The notes below the pieces were generated by a model that saw nothing but the letters and a program-made list of their open reading frames with translations, did not search any database and was not told the DNA's origin. Both the position numbers and the translations under genes were made by a program. From Clostridia bacterium (GTDB lineage Bacteria > Bacillota > Clostridia > Oscillospirales > CAG-272): a stretch of DNA of 42,238 nucleotides. The stretch covers positions 1-42,238 of the forward strand of contig JAGASL010000058.1 of the NCBI GenBank assembly GCA_017621755.1. The letters run 5' to 3'. This document shows positions 7,460 through 16,030 of this stretch, one piece after another (position 1 is the first letter of the stretch; each line of letters begins with the position of its first letter).

Positions 7460-8230
7460 TTATTCGATTTTTACGGTAAAATACGGGCTAAAATAGTCCT
7501 TGATGTGCGCAAGGCGAGCTTCCCCCAGCGGCTTTACCGCGCGGTAGGGGTAGGCAAGGCCCATGGCCTCGTACTTGCCGCTGCCTAAGCGGTGAAAGGG
7601 GAGCAGGTCTACCGTTTGGGCACCCACCTCGCGCAAGCAATCGCGCAGCGCGACAAGCGACCGGCTATCGGTATTAAAGCCGGGGATGAGCGGCACGCGC
7701 ACGCGCACCTGCTTGCCCGCCGTCAGCAGGCGGCGCAAATTCTCCAGCACGAGCGAAAGGCTTCCCCCAATGACGGTGGCATACCGCCGCGCAGAGGCAG
7801 TCTTGAGGTCGTAGAGATAGGTATCCACGTACGGGTTCAGCAGCGCAAAGGCGTGCCAGGGCACGCAGCCTGCCGTATCTACGGCAAGAGACACCCCCCG
7901 CTCGCGCAGGCGCTTAGCAAGCGCCTGCGCCCCCTCGGCCTGCAGCATGACCTCGCCACCGCTGAAGGTAACGCCACCACCGCTTTCTTCATAATATTCT
8001 TTATCCTTCAGCACCTCGCAAAGCACCTCCTCCACCGACAGAAGACGGCCGCGCAGCTCATCCCCCAGCGGGCTTTTGTAGTGCAGCGTGGTAGGGGCCT
8101 GCGAGATGGTTTCGGGGTTGTGACACCAGGGGCAATGCAGGTTGCAGCCCTTGAAAAACACGGTGGTGCGGATGCCATCGCCATCCCCGACCGAAAAATG
8201 CTGAATGTGTGAGACGTTAAGCATCATCAT
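7460..8230 (-). CDS. Glycyl-radical enzyme activase (radical SAM)
   Basis: A 256-residue radical-SAM enzyme that installs the glycyl radical on its partner. The CX3CX2C cluster motif is GCNLHCPWCHNPE (near residue 30), followed by GGGVTFSGGEVMLQ (the GGE SAM contact), DTAGCVPW and DLKTASARRY. Many activases of dehydratase-type radical enzymes carry an extra ferredoxin-like insert with further Cys motifs after HNPE; here that stretch (LHYKSPLGDELRGRLLSVEE) has no cysteine, so it resembles the short pyruvate formate-lyase activase. The ATG overlaps the radical-enzyme stop as ATGA. Three consecutive ATG codons make the exact start ambiguous by up to two residues. Confidence 0.92.
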   Translation of the reverse strand: MMMLNVSHIQHFSVGDGDGIRTTVFFKGCNLHCPWCHNPETISQAPTTLHYKSPLGDELRGRLLSVEEVLCEVLKDKEYYEESGGGVTFSGGEVMLQAEGAQALAKRLRERGVSLAVDTAGCVPWHAFALLNPYVDTYLYDLKTASARRYATVIGGSLSLVLENLRRLLTAGKQVRVRVPLIPGFNTDSRSLVALRDCLREVGAQTVDLLPFHRLGSGKYEAMGLAYPYRAVKPLGEARLAHIKDYFSPYFTVKIE

Positions 8231-10338
8231 TCGTGCTGGGTGCGGTTCAAAATATCCAGCTGCACGTCCCGGCTCAGGCGTACGTAGTAATCTGAAAAGC
8301 CGGAGACCCTGACCACGAGAGAGCCGTATTTTTCCGGCTCGGCCATGGCGGCAAGCAGCACCTTGCGCGAGGTGGCGTTCATCTGCAGCTCTTGCCCGCC
8401 CTTTTTGAAATAGGTGCGCACCAGCGCCATCAGCTTATCTAACTTCTCGCCGCAAAACATAGCGGGCGAGAGCTTTTGGTTGACCACCGTGCCGCAGGCG
8501 GCCTTGGTATAATCCGGCCGTGTAACGCTGTTTAGCGTTTGCGTGATGCCATTTTTATCGCGGCCGTAGGTGGGCGAGGCGGCATCCGAAAGCGGCTCGC
8601 CGCGCAGGCGGCCATCCGGTGTGGCGGCAATGCACTTGCCGGCGCTGATGTTAGAGGTATTGGCGGCCATGGCTACGTAGATGCCGCCGCCATCCCGCGT
8701 TTTGTATTGGTCAAATTGGCTGCTGAGAAAATCTAAGAACCAGACGGCGTATTTATCAACGAACTCGTCACCGTTGCCGTATTTGGGGGCGGCCAGCAGC
8801 TTCGCGCGCAGCGCCTCATAGCCCTCGAAATTACAGCGCAGCGCCTCACCCAGCTCGGTAAGCGTGGCGGCGCGGTCGATAAACACGACCTGCTCGATCG
8901 CAGCAAGCGAATCGCTCATGGTACCCACGCCCATCAGCGCAGCGCCATGCACCGAGGGGTACTTGCTGCCGCCGTTGTTGATATCCAGCCCGCGGCCGAT
9001 GCAATCGTAGCAGAAGCAGGAAAGAAAGGGCTCGGTATAATAGGCCTGGTTGATGCCGTCGTTATAGGCGCGGAAGGTGGCGCAGTATTCCGCCACGCCG
9101 TGCGAAAGCTGCTTTTCTAAGCAGCGAAGAAAGGCGCGCATCGAGGTGATGCCGGAAAGCGCCCCGGTATCTACGCCCAGCGTGCCGCTTACCTCGCTGA
9201 CACCGCGATTGAAGATATACTCAAAAAAGCGCGGGGCATCAAACCGCCCATCCGACCAGGGCGGCTGCATGCCGGTGATGAAGTTTTCAATACAGCCGAC
9301 CATGCAATAGTGATAAACGTCGCGCTCCTCGTACCCGTAGCGCCGCAGGGCGGCTATATTGACGGTATCGTTCATCAGGGCGGGGTAGCCAAGGCCGGTG
9401 CCTATGCTTTGCAGGCAGGCGCGCAAAAAGTCATCCGGCGTGCCCGGCGAAATGCGGGCAGAAAGGTTGGGGCCCGGCACGTTGCCGTTTTTGACCGCCT
9501 GCAAAATACAAAAGCTCAACTCGTTGACCTGACAAGTGCCCTGCTCATCATCGCCGCCAATGCAAATATTGACCACGTCATTCGTCGGGATCTTGGCAAA
9601 GGTGTTTTCAAGCAGCACGATCGCCCCTTCGCGTGAAAGGGTGCCGGCGGCAACGTCACGCGCGTAGAAGGGGTAGAGGTACTGGTCCATCCGCCCAAGC
9701 GCCATGGCGTAGCGCCCCTCCATCATAAAGGCGGTATGCGAAAGCCATACAAGCTGCAGGGCCTGGGCAAAGGTCTTGGGCGGGCCGGCCAGCAGCGCCC
9801 GGCAGTTTTCGGCAATAAAGGCCAGCCGCTCGCTATCGTAGCGCTTGCGCCCCTTCATGGCCTCGGCCTGCTCGCCGTAATGCCGGATCATTTGGAAAAA
9901 GCCCTCTACCGTCAGCAGCATGGCCTGCAGGGTACGGCATTTTCCCTCATCACCCGCGTAACGGGCAAGCGACTGCCGCAGCTCGCCGATCAGACCGGGC
10001 ACGCCCACTTCCAGCACGTGCTGATAGTGGGGGGCAAAATGGTCGGCATTGGTGCCGAAGTGCCGCAGGCCGATGCGACCGACAAGTGAAGCCGCCTGCT
10101 GCTCTACCAGCGGAGACTGCGCGGTATACAGGCAGCGGGTGTTCCCCACGATCAGATCGTGCCGGTAAATATGCGGCACGGGCTCGGTGAACAGGGCGTA
10201 GATCCCCTCTGCGCGAAGCTGCTCGATCGGCTCGCCCAGGTGATCGCGGTAGCCAAGATAGCGAAAATAGTGGGGCATATACGACCCCTTTGGCGGCGCT
10301 TTTTCCATCTCGCGTCGCAGGCTGGTGGATAGTGTCAT
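8227..10338 (-). CDS. Glycyl-radical enzyme (PFL family), substrate unknown
   Basis: A 703-residue glycyl-radical enzyme. The C-terminal radical loop is RVSGFSDYYVRLSRDVQ, giving a radical at about G680. The thiyl cysteine is C349 in MVGCIENF, directly followed by I350 and E351. A Glu two residues after the Cys (GCVE-like) is typical of eliminase or dehydratase members (diol/glycerol dehydratase, choline lyase), unlike the Cys-Cys pair of pyruvate formate-lyase. At 703 residues it is ~80-140 shorter than those enzymes, mainly before the first conserved block. A GGGGG stretch lies ~10 bp upstream of the chosen ATG. It heads an operon with its activase and an alcohol dehydrogenase, divergent from an AraC-type regulator, pointing to an inducible anaerobic catabolic step. 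Confidence 0.9.
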   Translation of the reverse strand: MTLSTSLRREMEKAPPKGSYMPHYFRYLGYRDHLGEPIEQLRAEGIYALFTEPVPHIYRHDLIVGNTRCLYTAQSPLVEQQAASLVGRIGLRHFGTNADHFAPHYQHVLEVGVPGLIGELRQSLARYAGDEGKCRTLQAMLLTVEGFFQMIRHYGEQAEAMKGRKRYDSERLAFIAENCRALLAGPPKTFAQALQLVWLSHTAFMMEGRYAMALGRMDQYLYPFYARDVAAGTLSREGAIVLLENTFAKIPTNDVVNICIGGDDEQGTCQVNELSFCILQAVKNGNVPGPNLSARISPGTPDDFLRACLQSIGTGLGYPALMNDTVNIAALRRYGYEERDVYHYCMVGCIENFITGMQPPWSDGRFDAPRFFEYIFNRGVSEVSGTLGVDTGALSGITSMRAFLRCLEKQLSHGVAEYCATFRAYNDGINQAYYTEPFLSCFCYDCIGRGLDINNGGSKYPSVHGAALMGVGTMSDSLAAIEQVVFIDRAATLTELGEALRCNFEGYEALRAKLLAAPKYGNGDEFVDKYAVWFLDFLSSQFDQYKTRDGGGIYVAMAANTSNISAGKCIAATPDGRLRGEPLSDAASPTYGRDKNGITQTLNSVTRPDYTKAACGTVVNQKLSPAMFCGEKLDKLMALVRTYFKKGGQELQMNATSRKVLLAAMAEPEKYGSLVVRVSGFSDYYVRLSRDVQLDILNRTQHE

Positions 10339-10373
10339 GGCATGTTCCCCCTTTTTGAGGTTTTGTCACCTTC

Positions 10374-10402
10374 ATTATAGCCTTACGCGGCGCTACTGTA
10401 AA
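10374..10402 (-). promoter_or_regulatory. Promoter of the glycyl-radical operon
   Basis: Minus strand TTTACA (10397-10402) and TATAAT (10374-10379), spacer 17 bp, ~36 bp upstream of the enzyme start. Confidence 0.7.
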
Positions 10403-10421
10403 GATACAATCTTCATCAATC

Positions 10422-10450
10422 TTGACAAAATTGCTCAAAAATGCTATACT
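10422..10450 (+). promoter_or_regulatory. Promoter of the AraC-type regulator
   Basis: TTGACA (10422-10427) and TATACT (10445-10450), spacer 17 bp, close to consensus. It sits 20 bp beyond the divergent operon promoter. Confidence 0.75.
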
Positions 10451-10478
10451 ACAAGCATCACCGCAAAGGAGACAGGCC

Positions 10479-11279
10479 ATGAAAACGATCGAGATCGGCA
10501 GCATGCCGCGCATCACGTTTGCCCACGCGCACGAGGCGCCCCACTATGAAGCGAGCTTTCCCTTCTCTCACCAAAGCATCGAGGTGGCGTACATCGTCAA
10601 GGGGGCGCTGGCGCTCACCCGGGCGGGCGAGCGCGCCATTGCCAACGAGGGGGATGTGATCTGCCTGACGCACGATGCAAAAACCACCGTCTCTACCGGG
10701 CAATTTCACGCCCACCACACGGTGCACGCCACGCTGGAATGGGAGCCGCTTGACCATGCGGGCGGTCTGCTTTTACCCTTGATCACCCCGGCTTCGCGCG
10801 GGACAGAGGAGATCATCAAGCGGATCGACGCTTGCGTTTATCGCCCCTATCTGTATACCGGCTCGCTTGCCAAAAGTGCCGGATGCTTTTTAGATATTCT
10901 TTGTAAAATTGATGCGTGCAACCGCAAAAGCGAGGCCTTTCGCCAGCCTGAGGCCTCGCTGTGGGCGGAGCGGGCGAAAAAATATATCCACCACCATTTG
11001 AGCCAGCCGATCACGCAGGGCGAGGTGGCCGCCCATCTTGGCGTCTCGCCCGGCTACCTATGCCACGTATTCAAGCGGGCAGAGGGGGTATCGCTGATCA
11101 AATACGTCAACACCGTGAAGCTACAGCATATTCACAGGCTGATCAGCCAAGGGGGCGTGCGCCTGTACGAGGCGGCCGCCGCCTACGGCTACGCCGACCC
11201 CAACTACGTCAGCTATCTCTACAAAAAGACCTTTGGCTATGAGATCACCGCGCACGTAACGCGCCCGGCTGATGAATAA
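10479..11279 (+). CDS. AraC-family regulator of the glycyl-radical operon
   Basis: A 266-residue regulator. The N-terminal half is a cupin-like ligand domain (MPRITFAHAHEAPHY, IEVAYIVKGALALTRAGE, EGDVICLTHDA, with several His). The C-terminal half is a double AraC helix-turn-helix (QPITQGEVAAHLGVSPGYLC, then RLYEAAAAYGYADPNYVSYLY). The start at MKTIEIG is set by AAAGGAG 8 bp upstream; the frame is open 19 codons further. Divergence from the radical enzyme, with only ~140 bp between starts, makes it the likely substrate-responsive activator of that operon. Confidence 0.88.
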   Translation: MKTIEIGSMPRITFAHAHEAPHYEASFPFSHQSIEVAYIVKGALALTRAGERAIANEGDVICLTHDAKTTVSTGQFHAHHTVHATLEWEPLDHAGGLLLPLITPASRGTEEIIKRIDACVYRPYLYTGSLAKSAGCFLDILCKIDACNRKSEAFRQPEASLWAERAKKYIHHHLSQPITQGEVAAHLGVSPGYLCHVFKRAEGVSLIKYVNTVKLQHIHRLISQGGVRLYEAAAAYGYADPNYVSYLYKKTFGYEITAHVTRPADE

Positions 11280-11315
11280 AAGCAGAGCGCTGCCATATGG
11301 CAGCGCTCTGCTTTT
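11278..11315. terminator. Bidirectional terminator between convergent AraC genes
   Basis: Perfect palindrome 11278-11296 / 11297-11315, with a GC-rich core and A/T run ends. It spans the 36 bp between the two stop codons. Confidence 0.88.
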
Positions 11316-12140
11316 TCATTCGGCCAGGCTTGCCCGATACGTGCTGGGCGACATGCCGTAGACCTTGTAAAAGATCTTGGAAAAGGCCAGCACGTCGGCA
11401 TAGCCGACCGAATTGGCCACGTCGGTGATCGAAAGGCGGCTGCCGGCCAGCAGCTCGCACGCGCGCTTCATGCGCAGGTTGATCAGGTATTGCTGTGGGG
11501 AAATGCCCAGCTCCTTTTTGAAGATATTCGAGAGATAGTGGGCACTGACGTAGCAGGCGCCGGCCACCTCGGCAATCGAAAGGCGGTGGCAATAATGCTC
11601 GTTGACGTATTGCATGGCGGCCTCTACGTGCTCATGCATCAGGCTTTTTGGAGGGTTGTGCGGCAGCTGCGCTTGATTGGCCGCGTTATGAAAGGAAATC
11701 AGGATATACAAGCAGCCCTCCAAATACCGGGGAGCATCCGCATCCCCATGCCGTGGGCGGCACAGGGTGGCGTACAGCCCGTCCAGCGCCTTGACCCAGG
11801 GGCAAGCAAACACCGCCTGGCAGGGCTTGATACCGGCATCGCGCAAAAGCCCCTCGGCCCCGGGGCCACCAAAGGAGACCCAGCCATACTGCAGGGGGTC
11901 TTTTGTATCGGAAATATAGGTGTGCCGCTGCCCGGGGCAGATGACGAAGCCCATCCCACGCTGAAGGGGAGTGCCGTTAAAGCTGCCGTGGCCGCCAAGC
12001 ACGTAATGGATCACGTACCGGTCACGCACGCAGGGGCCGACCGTTTTGCCCGGTACGGTGCTTTCAAGGCCGAGTGAATATACCGTAAGCGCCTGCCCGT
12101 TTTCGGCGGGCGGGGCGGAAATTATGCTGACACCGTTCAT
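11316..12140 (-). CDS. AraC-family regulator of the glycosidase/oxidoreductase pair
   Basis: A 274-residue regulator: an N-terminal AraC-type cupin (YVIHYVLGGHGSFNG, MGFVICPGQRHTYISD, WVSFGGPGAE) that normally binds sugars, then a C-terminal double helix-turn-helix (LSIAEVAGACYVSAHYLSNIFKK, LSITDVANSVGYADVLAFSKIF). GGAGGAAAG precedes the ATG. It is divergent from the GH-D glycosidase with a shared 111 bp intergenic region whose two -35 boxes abut, so it is the likely activator of that operon in response to a glycoside (inference). Confidence 0.9.
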   Translation of the reverse strand: MNGVSIISAPPAENGQALTVYSLGLESTVPGKTVGPCVRDRYVIHYVLGGHGSFNGTPLQRGMGFVICPGQRHTYISDTKDPLQYGWVSFGGPGAEGLLRDAGIKPCQAVFACPWVKALDGLYATLCRPRHGDADAPRYLEGCLYILISFHNAANQAQLPHNPPKSLMHEHVEAAMQYVNEHYCHRLSIAEVAGACYVSAHYLSNIFKKELGISPQQYLINLRMKRACELLAGSRLSITDVANSVGYADVLAFSKIFYKVYGMSPSTYRASLAE

Positions 12141-12163
12141 AGATTCTTTCCTCCGATAGTGAA

Positions 12164-12222
12164 ATTATACCATATAAAAGCACCATCTGTCAATAGACAA
12201 GGTGGGCGGTGCATGGTACAAT
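12164..12222. promoter_or_regulatory. Face-to-face divergent promoters with a shared dyad
   Basis: Minus: TTGACA (12188-12193) and TATAAT (12164-12169), spacer 18. Plus: TAGACA (12194-12199) and TACAAT (12217-12222), spacer 17. The two -35 boxes touch and form the dyad TGTC-AATA-GACA (12188-12199). A regulator bound there would affect both directions. Confidence 0.75.
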
Positions 12223-12251
12223 GAAAGCAAAAAAACGATAGGAGAAGAACG

Positions 12252-13820
12252 ATGAAGCTGATTCCAAACGAGGGAAGCATGGCCGGCAACTACTGGTGCT
12301 CTTGGCGCAACCAGCGGTTATTTATGCCCAACGCCTTTTTCCATATGCGCCAGTACGATCTACCAAGCCACGATATCGTGCAGCGCGAGATGCTGAGCGA
12401 CGCCTTTTTATTCGGCAAGCCGGGCGTGGTAGCCGGCTATATGCAGGACGTGCGCCGAGATATGTACGTTATGCTGGATGACGGGTGGGACGTGCCCTAT
12501 CAGGGCAGCTACCACATTTTTGGCTCGCTGGAGCTAAGCGAGGAGCGCTTTCCCTACGGCGGAAGGACCCCGGCAGAAAACCTGCGCCTGCTGAACGAGC
12601 GCGTAAAAGCCCTTGGCTATGCGGGCACAGGTCTGTGGGTACCAATGAGCTGTGTGGGCGAGAGACCCAACGCCCTCTTTGACCACCAGACCTTTCGCGA
12701 ATACTGGATCGAGCGTGCGAAGTGGCTGCACGAGGCCGGCATTGCCTACATCAAGGTAGACTGGGGCTTTCATGAAAGCGACCCCTCCTACCGCCGGGTG
12801 CTAACCGAGGTGATCAAGGAATACGCCCCCGAAATTCAAGTAGAGCACGCCACCATTGACGGTATGTTCTACAACCCCGGCTCGGATAGCAGGATGCTTG
12901 CCGAGGTGCTAAGCGTATCCGACGTGTTCCGCTGCTATGACGTGAAGTTTGAATTCAACGCGGTGACCTCGCTACGCCGCGCCTACACCATGCTGACCCT
13001 GGATTGCGAGATGCAGTATAACTGCGCCGGCATCATCAACGTGGGCGAGGAGCCCTATCTGGCGGCGGCGCTGGGCTGCACCATGGGCATTATGTCGCAC
13101 CCCCTGCTGCGCGGCAGCGTGATCTGCATGCTGCCTGAGAACATGGAAAACGGCATTTCGCGTGGGGAGATGCTGAAATCGGATTTTCACAGCTTTGACC
13201 ACTATCAGCGTGCCCTGCGCTGGCAGCGCCTGGCGCCGGCCATGCCCTACCGCAAGGGCGAGACGGTAGGCAGCGATGCATGGTTAGAGGACACCTGGAC
13301 CTACCGCAAGGAGCCCTACCCCTATACCAAGAGCGATTACCTGAACAAGACCATTTGCCAGAGCGCACCGCAGATCGTGGCGCGCAACGCGCCGCTGCCG
13401 CAGATCAAGGAGGTGGGCTGCGTTTATGAAAAGCAGTACCAGCCCTACGTGGTTGCCTCGATCAACCGAAAGAGCGGCGTGTACACCATTGCCACCCTGC
13501 CCCGCACGATAGACGGCGTGATGAACTGCACCACCCCAGCGGTGGATATTGAGGCAAGCGGCCTGTCTTGCGACAAATGCTTTGGCGTGTTTGGCGAATA
13601 CAAGAGCCTGATGCTTACCTTTGACCGATGCATTGAGGGGATGCGCCTATATGGCGGTGACCTGCTGCTGGATGACCAGGAGGAGCTTAGTGGGCGTGAG
13701 GGCGTGCACATCGAGGGCAACCGCCTGACCCTGAGCGGCGAGCTGATCCACGCCTTAGGCCTGGCGGGGGCTGCCCTGCACGACCTGGCCGACCCCGGCT
13801 GCATCTTCCGCCTGGTGTAA
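12252..13820 (+). CDS. Clan GH-D (alpha-galactosidase-like) glycoside hydrolase
   Basis: A 522-residue cytoplasmic protein with a TIM-barrel core resembling GH27/GH36: MLDDGWDVP (residues 74-82), GLWVPM (128-132), and IKVDWG (167-172) with D170 as likely nucleophile. SVSDVF (221-226) gives D224 as likely acid/base. A beta-rich C-terminal domain follows residue ~400. No signal peptide. The N-terminal beta-supersandwich of GH36 is absent, and sequence away from the motifs is unfamiliar, so this may belong to a poorly described subgroup. Ribosome site ATAGGAGAAG. It is the first gene of a pair with an FAD oxidoreductase, four bases apart. Confidence 0.7.
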   Translation: MKLIPNEGSMAGNYWCSWRNQRLFMPNAFFHMRQYDLPSHDIVQREMLSDAFLFGKPGVVAGYMQDVRRDMYVMLDDGWDVPYQGSYHIFGSLELSEERFPYGGRTPAENLRLLNERVKALGYAGTGLWVPMSCVGERPNALFDHQTFREYWIERAKWLHEAGIAYIKVDWGFHESDPSYRRVLTEVIKEYAPEIQVEHATIDGMFYNPGSDSRMLAEVLSVSDVFRCYDVKFEFNAVTSLRRAYTMLTLDCEMQYNCAGIINVGEEPYLAAALGCTMGIMSHPLLRGSVICMLPENMENGISRGEMLKSDFHSFDHYQRALRWQRLAPAMPYRKGETVGSDAWLEDTWTYRKEPYPYTKSDYLNKTICQSAPQIVARNAPLPQIKEVGCVYEKQYQPYVVASINRKSGVYTIATLPRTIDGVMNCTTPAVDIEASGLSCDKCFGVFGEYKSLMLTFDRCIEGMRLYGGDLLLDDQEELSGREGVHIEGNRLTLSGELIHALGLAGAALHDLADPGCIFRLV

Positions 13821-13824
13821 CGCG

Positions 13825-15099
13825 ATGGAAAAGATACCCTATCAAAGAGAGATGCCGGTCTACGCCGAGGGCGAGATCATCGTGGTTGGCGGTGGCCCGG
13901 CCGGCGTTGCGGCGGCGGTGATGGCCGCGCGGCAGAAAAAGCGCGTGATCCTTTTAGAGCAGAGCGGCGCCTTAGGCGGCTCCAGCGCGCTTTGCATGGT
14001 GGCCGAGCTGATGAATTTTGATGATGGCGAGCACTTCGTTTCTCGTGGGTTCGGGCAGGAGGTGTTTGACCGGCTGGGTCTGCGCATCACCGAAAAGCGC
14101 GCGTGGTTTAACGTGCGCTACGAGGCGCTGAAGCGGGTCTATGACGATATGGTGACCGAGGCCGGCGTAGACGTGCTGTTCTACACCCGCCTAAGTGACG
14201 TGCTGAAGGAAAACGGAAGGATCAGCCACGCTATCCTTTCCGGCCCGAGCGGCCCGTGCGCCATCCGTGGGGATTTCTTTATTGATGCGACCGGCACCGG
14301 TCTTCTCTCCAGCCTGGCGGGTGCTGCCTATGCGTATGGGGATGAAGAGGGCCGAACCATGAGCGCCACCATTTGCAGCCTGTGGGGCGGCGTTGATTTT
14401 TCAAGAAAGCCGATCGACTGGCTGCATTACGATCAGGCCTACGCAGACGGCATTTTCTCGCAGTATGACAAGGTGCTGCCCGGCATCAAGCGCAACTACC
14501 GGGAGGTAGGTGTGGGCGGCGGCAATGTGGGGCATTGCTTTGGCGTGGATGACCGCGACATTCGCAGCCTTTCCCGCGCGATGCTGGAGGGGCGGCGTAT
14601 TCTTTCGGAATACGAAAGCTACTACAAGGGCTACGTGCCCGGCTGCGAGAACGCCGTGCTGATCAAGAGTGCTGATTTTATCGGCATACGCGAATCCAGG
14701 CGGATCGTCTGTGAATATACGCTGACCATGGACAGTTTTTTTGCGAAAGAGCCCTTTGCTGACGAGATCGGCCGCTATTCCTACCCGGTGGATATTCACC
14801 CCATGACGCCGGACAAGGCCGGCGTGGTGGGCTTTTCTAAGGCGATCTCTCTGCGGCACGAGGATGGCGAGACCTACAGCATCCCCTACCGCTGCCTGGT
14901 GCCCAAGGGGGTAGACAACCTGCTGGTAGCCGGGCGGTGCATCGGCACGGATAGAGCCATGCAGGCCTCCACACGGGTGATCCCCTGCTGCTATATCACC
15001 GGCCAAGCGGCCGGTATTGCTGCCGCGGTGTGCGTAGAAAACAACACACCCGCGCGCGAGGCGGACGTGGCCACCATACAGGCAAGGCTACCAAGCTAA
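13825..15099 (+). CDS. FAD-dependent oxidoreductase (PF12831-like)
   Basis: A 424-residue flavoprotein. The N-terminal dinucleotide fold is IIVVGGGPAGVAAAVMAARQ (residues ~18-37), then LLEQSGALGGSSA. FFIDATGTGLLSSLAG and the C-terminal NLLVAGRCIGTDRAMQAST plus ITGQAAGIAAA complete the FAD site of the FAD_oxidored family. Substrates are unknown for most members. It begins four bases after the glycosidase stop with no strong ribosome site, suggesting translational coupling. The pairing suggests it oxidises a sugar or aglycone before or after cleavage (inference). No signal peptide or Tat motif. Confidence 0.85.
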   Translation: MEKIPYQREMPVYAEGEIIVVGGGPAGVAAAVMAARQKKRVILLEQSGALGGSSALCMVAELMNFDDGEHFVSRGFGQEVFDRLGLRITEKRAWFNVRYEALKRVYDDMVTEAGVDVLFYTRLSDVLKENGRISHAILSGPSGPCAIRGDFFIDATGTGLLSSLAGAAYAYGDEEGRTMSATICSLWGGVDFSRKPIDWLHYDQAYADGIFSQYDKVLPGIKRNYREVGVGGGNVGHCFGVDDRDIRSLSRAMLEGRRILSEYESYYKGYVPGCENAVLIKSADFIGIRESRRIVCEYTLTMDSFFAKEPFADEIGRYSYPVDIHPMTPDKAGVVGFSKAISLRHEDGETYSIPYRCLVPKGVDNLLVAGRCIGTDRAMQASTRVIPCCYITGQAAGIAAAVCVENNTPAREADVATIQARLPS

Positions 15100-15149
15100 C
15101 TGAAAACGGACAGAAAGCAGAGCGCTGCCCTAAAGAACACTTCTTAAAA

Positions 15150-15183
15150 AACACGGCATACCTCGACAGAGGTATGCCGTGTT
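15150..15183 (+). terminator. Hairpin after the glycosidase/oxidoreductase operon
   Basis: Stem 15150-15164 / 15169-15183 (15 bp, GACA loop). An A-run precedes it but no strong T-run follows, so it is a modest terminator. 15184-15282 shows nothing else recognisable. Confidence 0.6.
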
Positions 15184-15282
15184 CTGCGTTTGCGACCACA
15201 TATATAACGCTTCGTATGCCTTAATTAAAGACTACAACCCAATTTCCGTCTATTTGCAAATAAACGGCTTGCACAAACCAAA

Positions 15283-15405
15283 GGCTCCCTTGTGTAAAGG
15301 GAGCTGACGCCGAAGGCGGCTGAGGGATTGTTTTGAGCGATAATCTAACCTTTTACAATCCCTCCGTCTCGCTGCGCGAGCCACCTCCCTTTACACAAGG
15401 GAGGC
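15283..15405. repeat. 123-bp inverted-repeat element (MITE-like)
   Basis: The ends 15283-15306 and 15382-15405 are imperfect inverted repeats (core CCCTTGTGTAAAGGGAG), and inner arms 15322-15331 / 15355-15364 are also complementary. There is no coding capacity. It has the look of a small non-autonomous intergenic element; I recall similar units in gut Clostridia, but this needs a search. A partial relative appears near 37050. Confidence 0.7.
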
Positions 15406-15444
15406 TTTTACGGCGACCTGTTTCTCAGCAGCTTGATCATTGAT

Positions 15445-15948
15445 TTACGGTATTCTTAAACACATATAATCAAAAGATACTTCTTCACTACCGATTTTAT
15501 AAAAAGCCGGGTGCATTCCTATTTTTCTAAAGCCAAATCTTTCATATAAATGGATGGCCGACAAATTGTCACTGCGAACCTGCAGATCAATGACCTCAAA
15601 CGAATGTTCTTTCGCAAAATGGATGATTTCAAGTAACAACCGACTTCCGATGCCTTTGTTCCAAAACTCCTTCAGAACAGATACACCAAACTCTCCCCGG
15701 TGCTTCATGCGGCGAGGCAAGCGGCTTAAACTTGCGCTGCCAACGATTTTTCCATTTTCTTTTGCGACAAGCATAATTTCATCATGAGAGTTTTCAATTT
15801 GACGAAGGTATGCTGCTTCTGCTTCGGCTGTAATCGGCAGTCCTTCTGCACCGAACGTTAAATTATCTGTTTCTGCACCTATCTGTTTAAGATACTGCAG
15901 CAGCGCATCCGCATCTTTTGGAGCGGCTTTTTCAATCATGATCTCCAT
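15445..15948 (-). CDS. GNAT-family N-acetyltransferase
   Basis: A 167-residue GNAT enzyme that would acetylate a small amine or protein N-terminus using acetyl-CoA. Visible motifs: IMLVAKENGKIVGSASL (motif C/D strand), FGVSVLKEFWNKGIGSRLL (motif A, acetyl-CoA pyrophosphate loop GIGSRL) and DNLSAIHLYERFGFRKIG (motif B). It resembles ribosomal-protein or phosphinothricin-type acetyltransferases. The gene is clearly A+T-richer than its neighbours and follows a mobile-looking repeat, hinting at recent acquisition. Its ribosome site is weak, and I see no good promoter in the 82 bp upstream, so read-through from the reductase gene is possible. Confidence 0.9.
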   Translation of the reverse strand: MEIMIEKAAPKDADALLQYLKQIGAETDNLTFGAEGLPITAEAEAAYLRQIENSHDEIMLVAKENGKIVGSASLSRLPRRMKHRGEFGVSVLKEFWNKGIGSRLLLEIIHFAKEHSFEVIDLQVRSDNLSAIHLYERFGFRKIGMHPAFYKIGSEEVSFDYMCLRIP

Positions 15949-16030
15949 AGTAACCTTGCCTCGTCAAATCCTTTTTGTTCGGCCATGCTAACGACGGATA
16001 AATTGCCCCACTTCTTCTCGCGGCAACGCA

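Noticed and set aside
6279..7496. A 405-codon plus-strand frame.
   Set aside because: It is antisense to the alcohol dehydrogenase, runs through a terminator and shows no protein-like motifs.
15283..15405. A possible CRISPR or tRNA signal.
   Set aside because: There are no regularly spaced direct repeats and no cloverleaf; it is a single inverted-repeat element.
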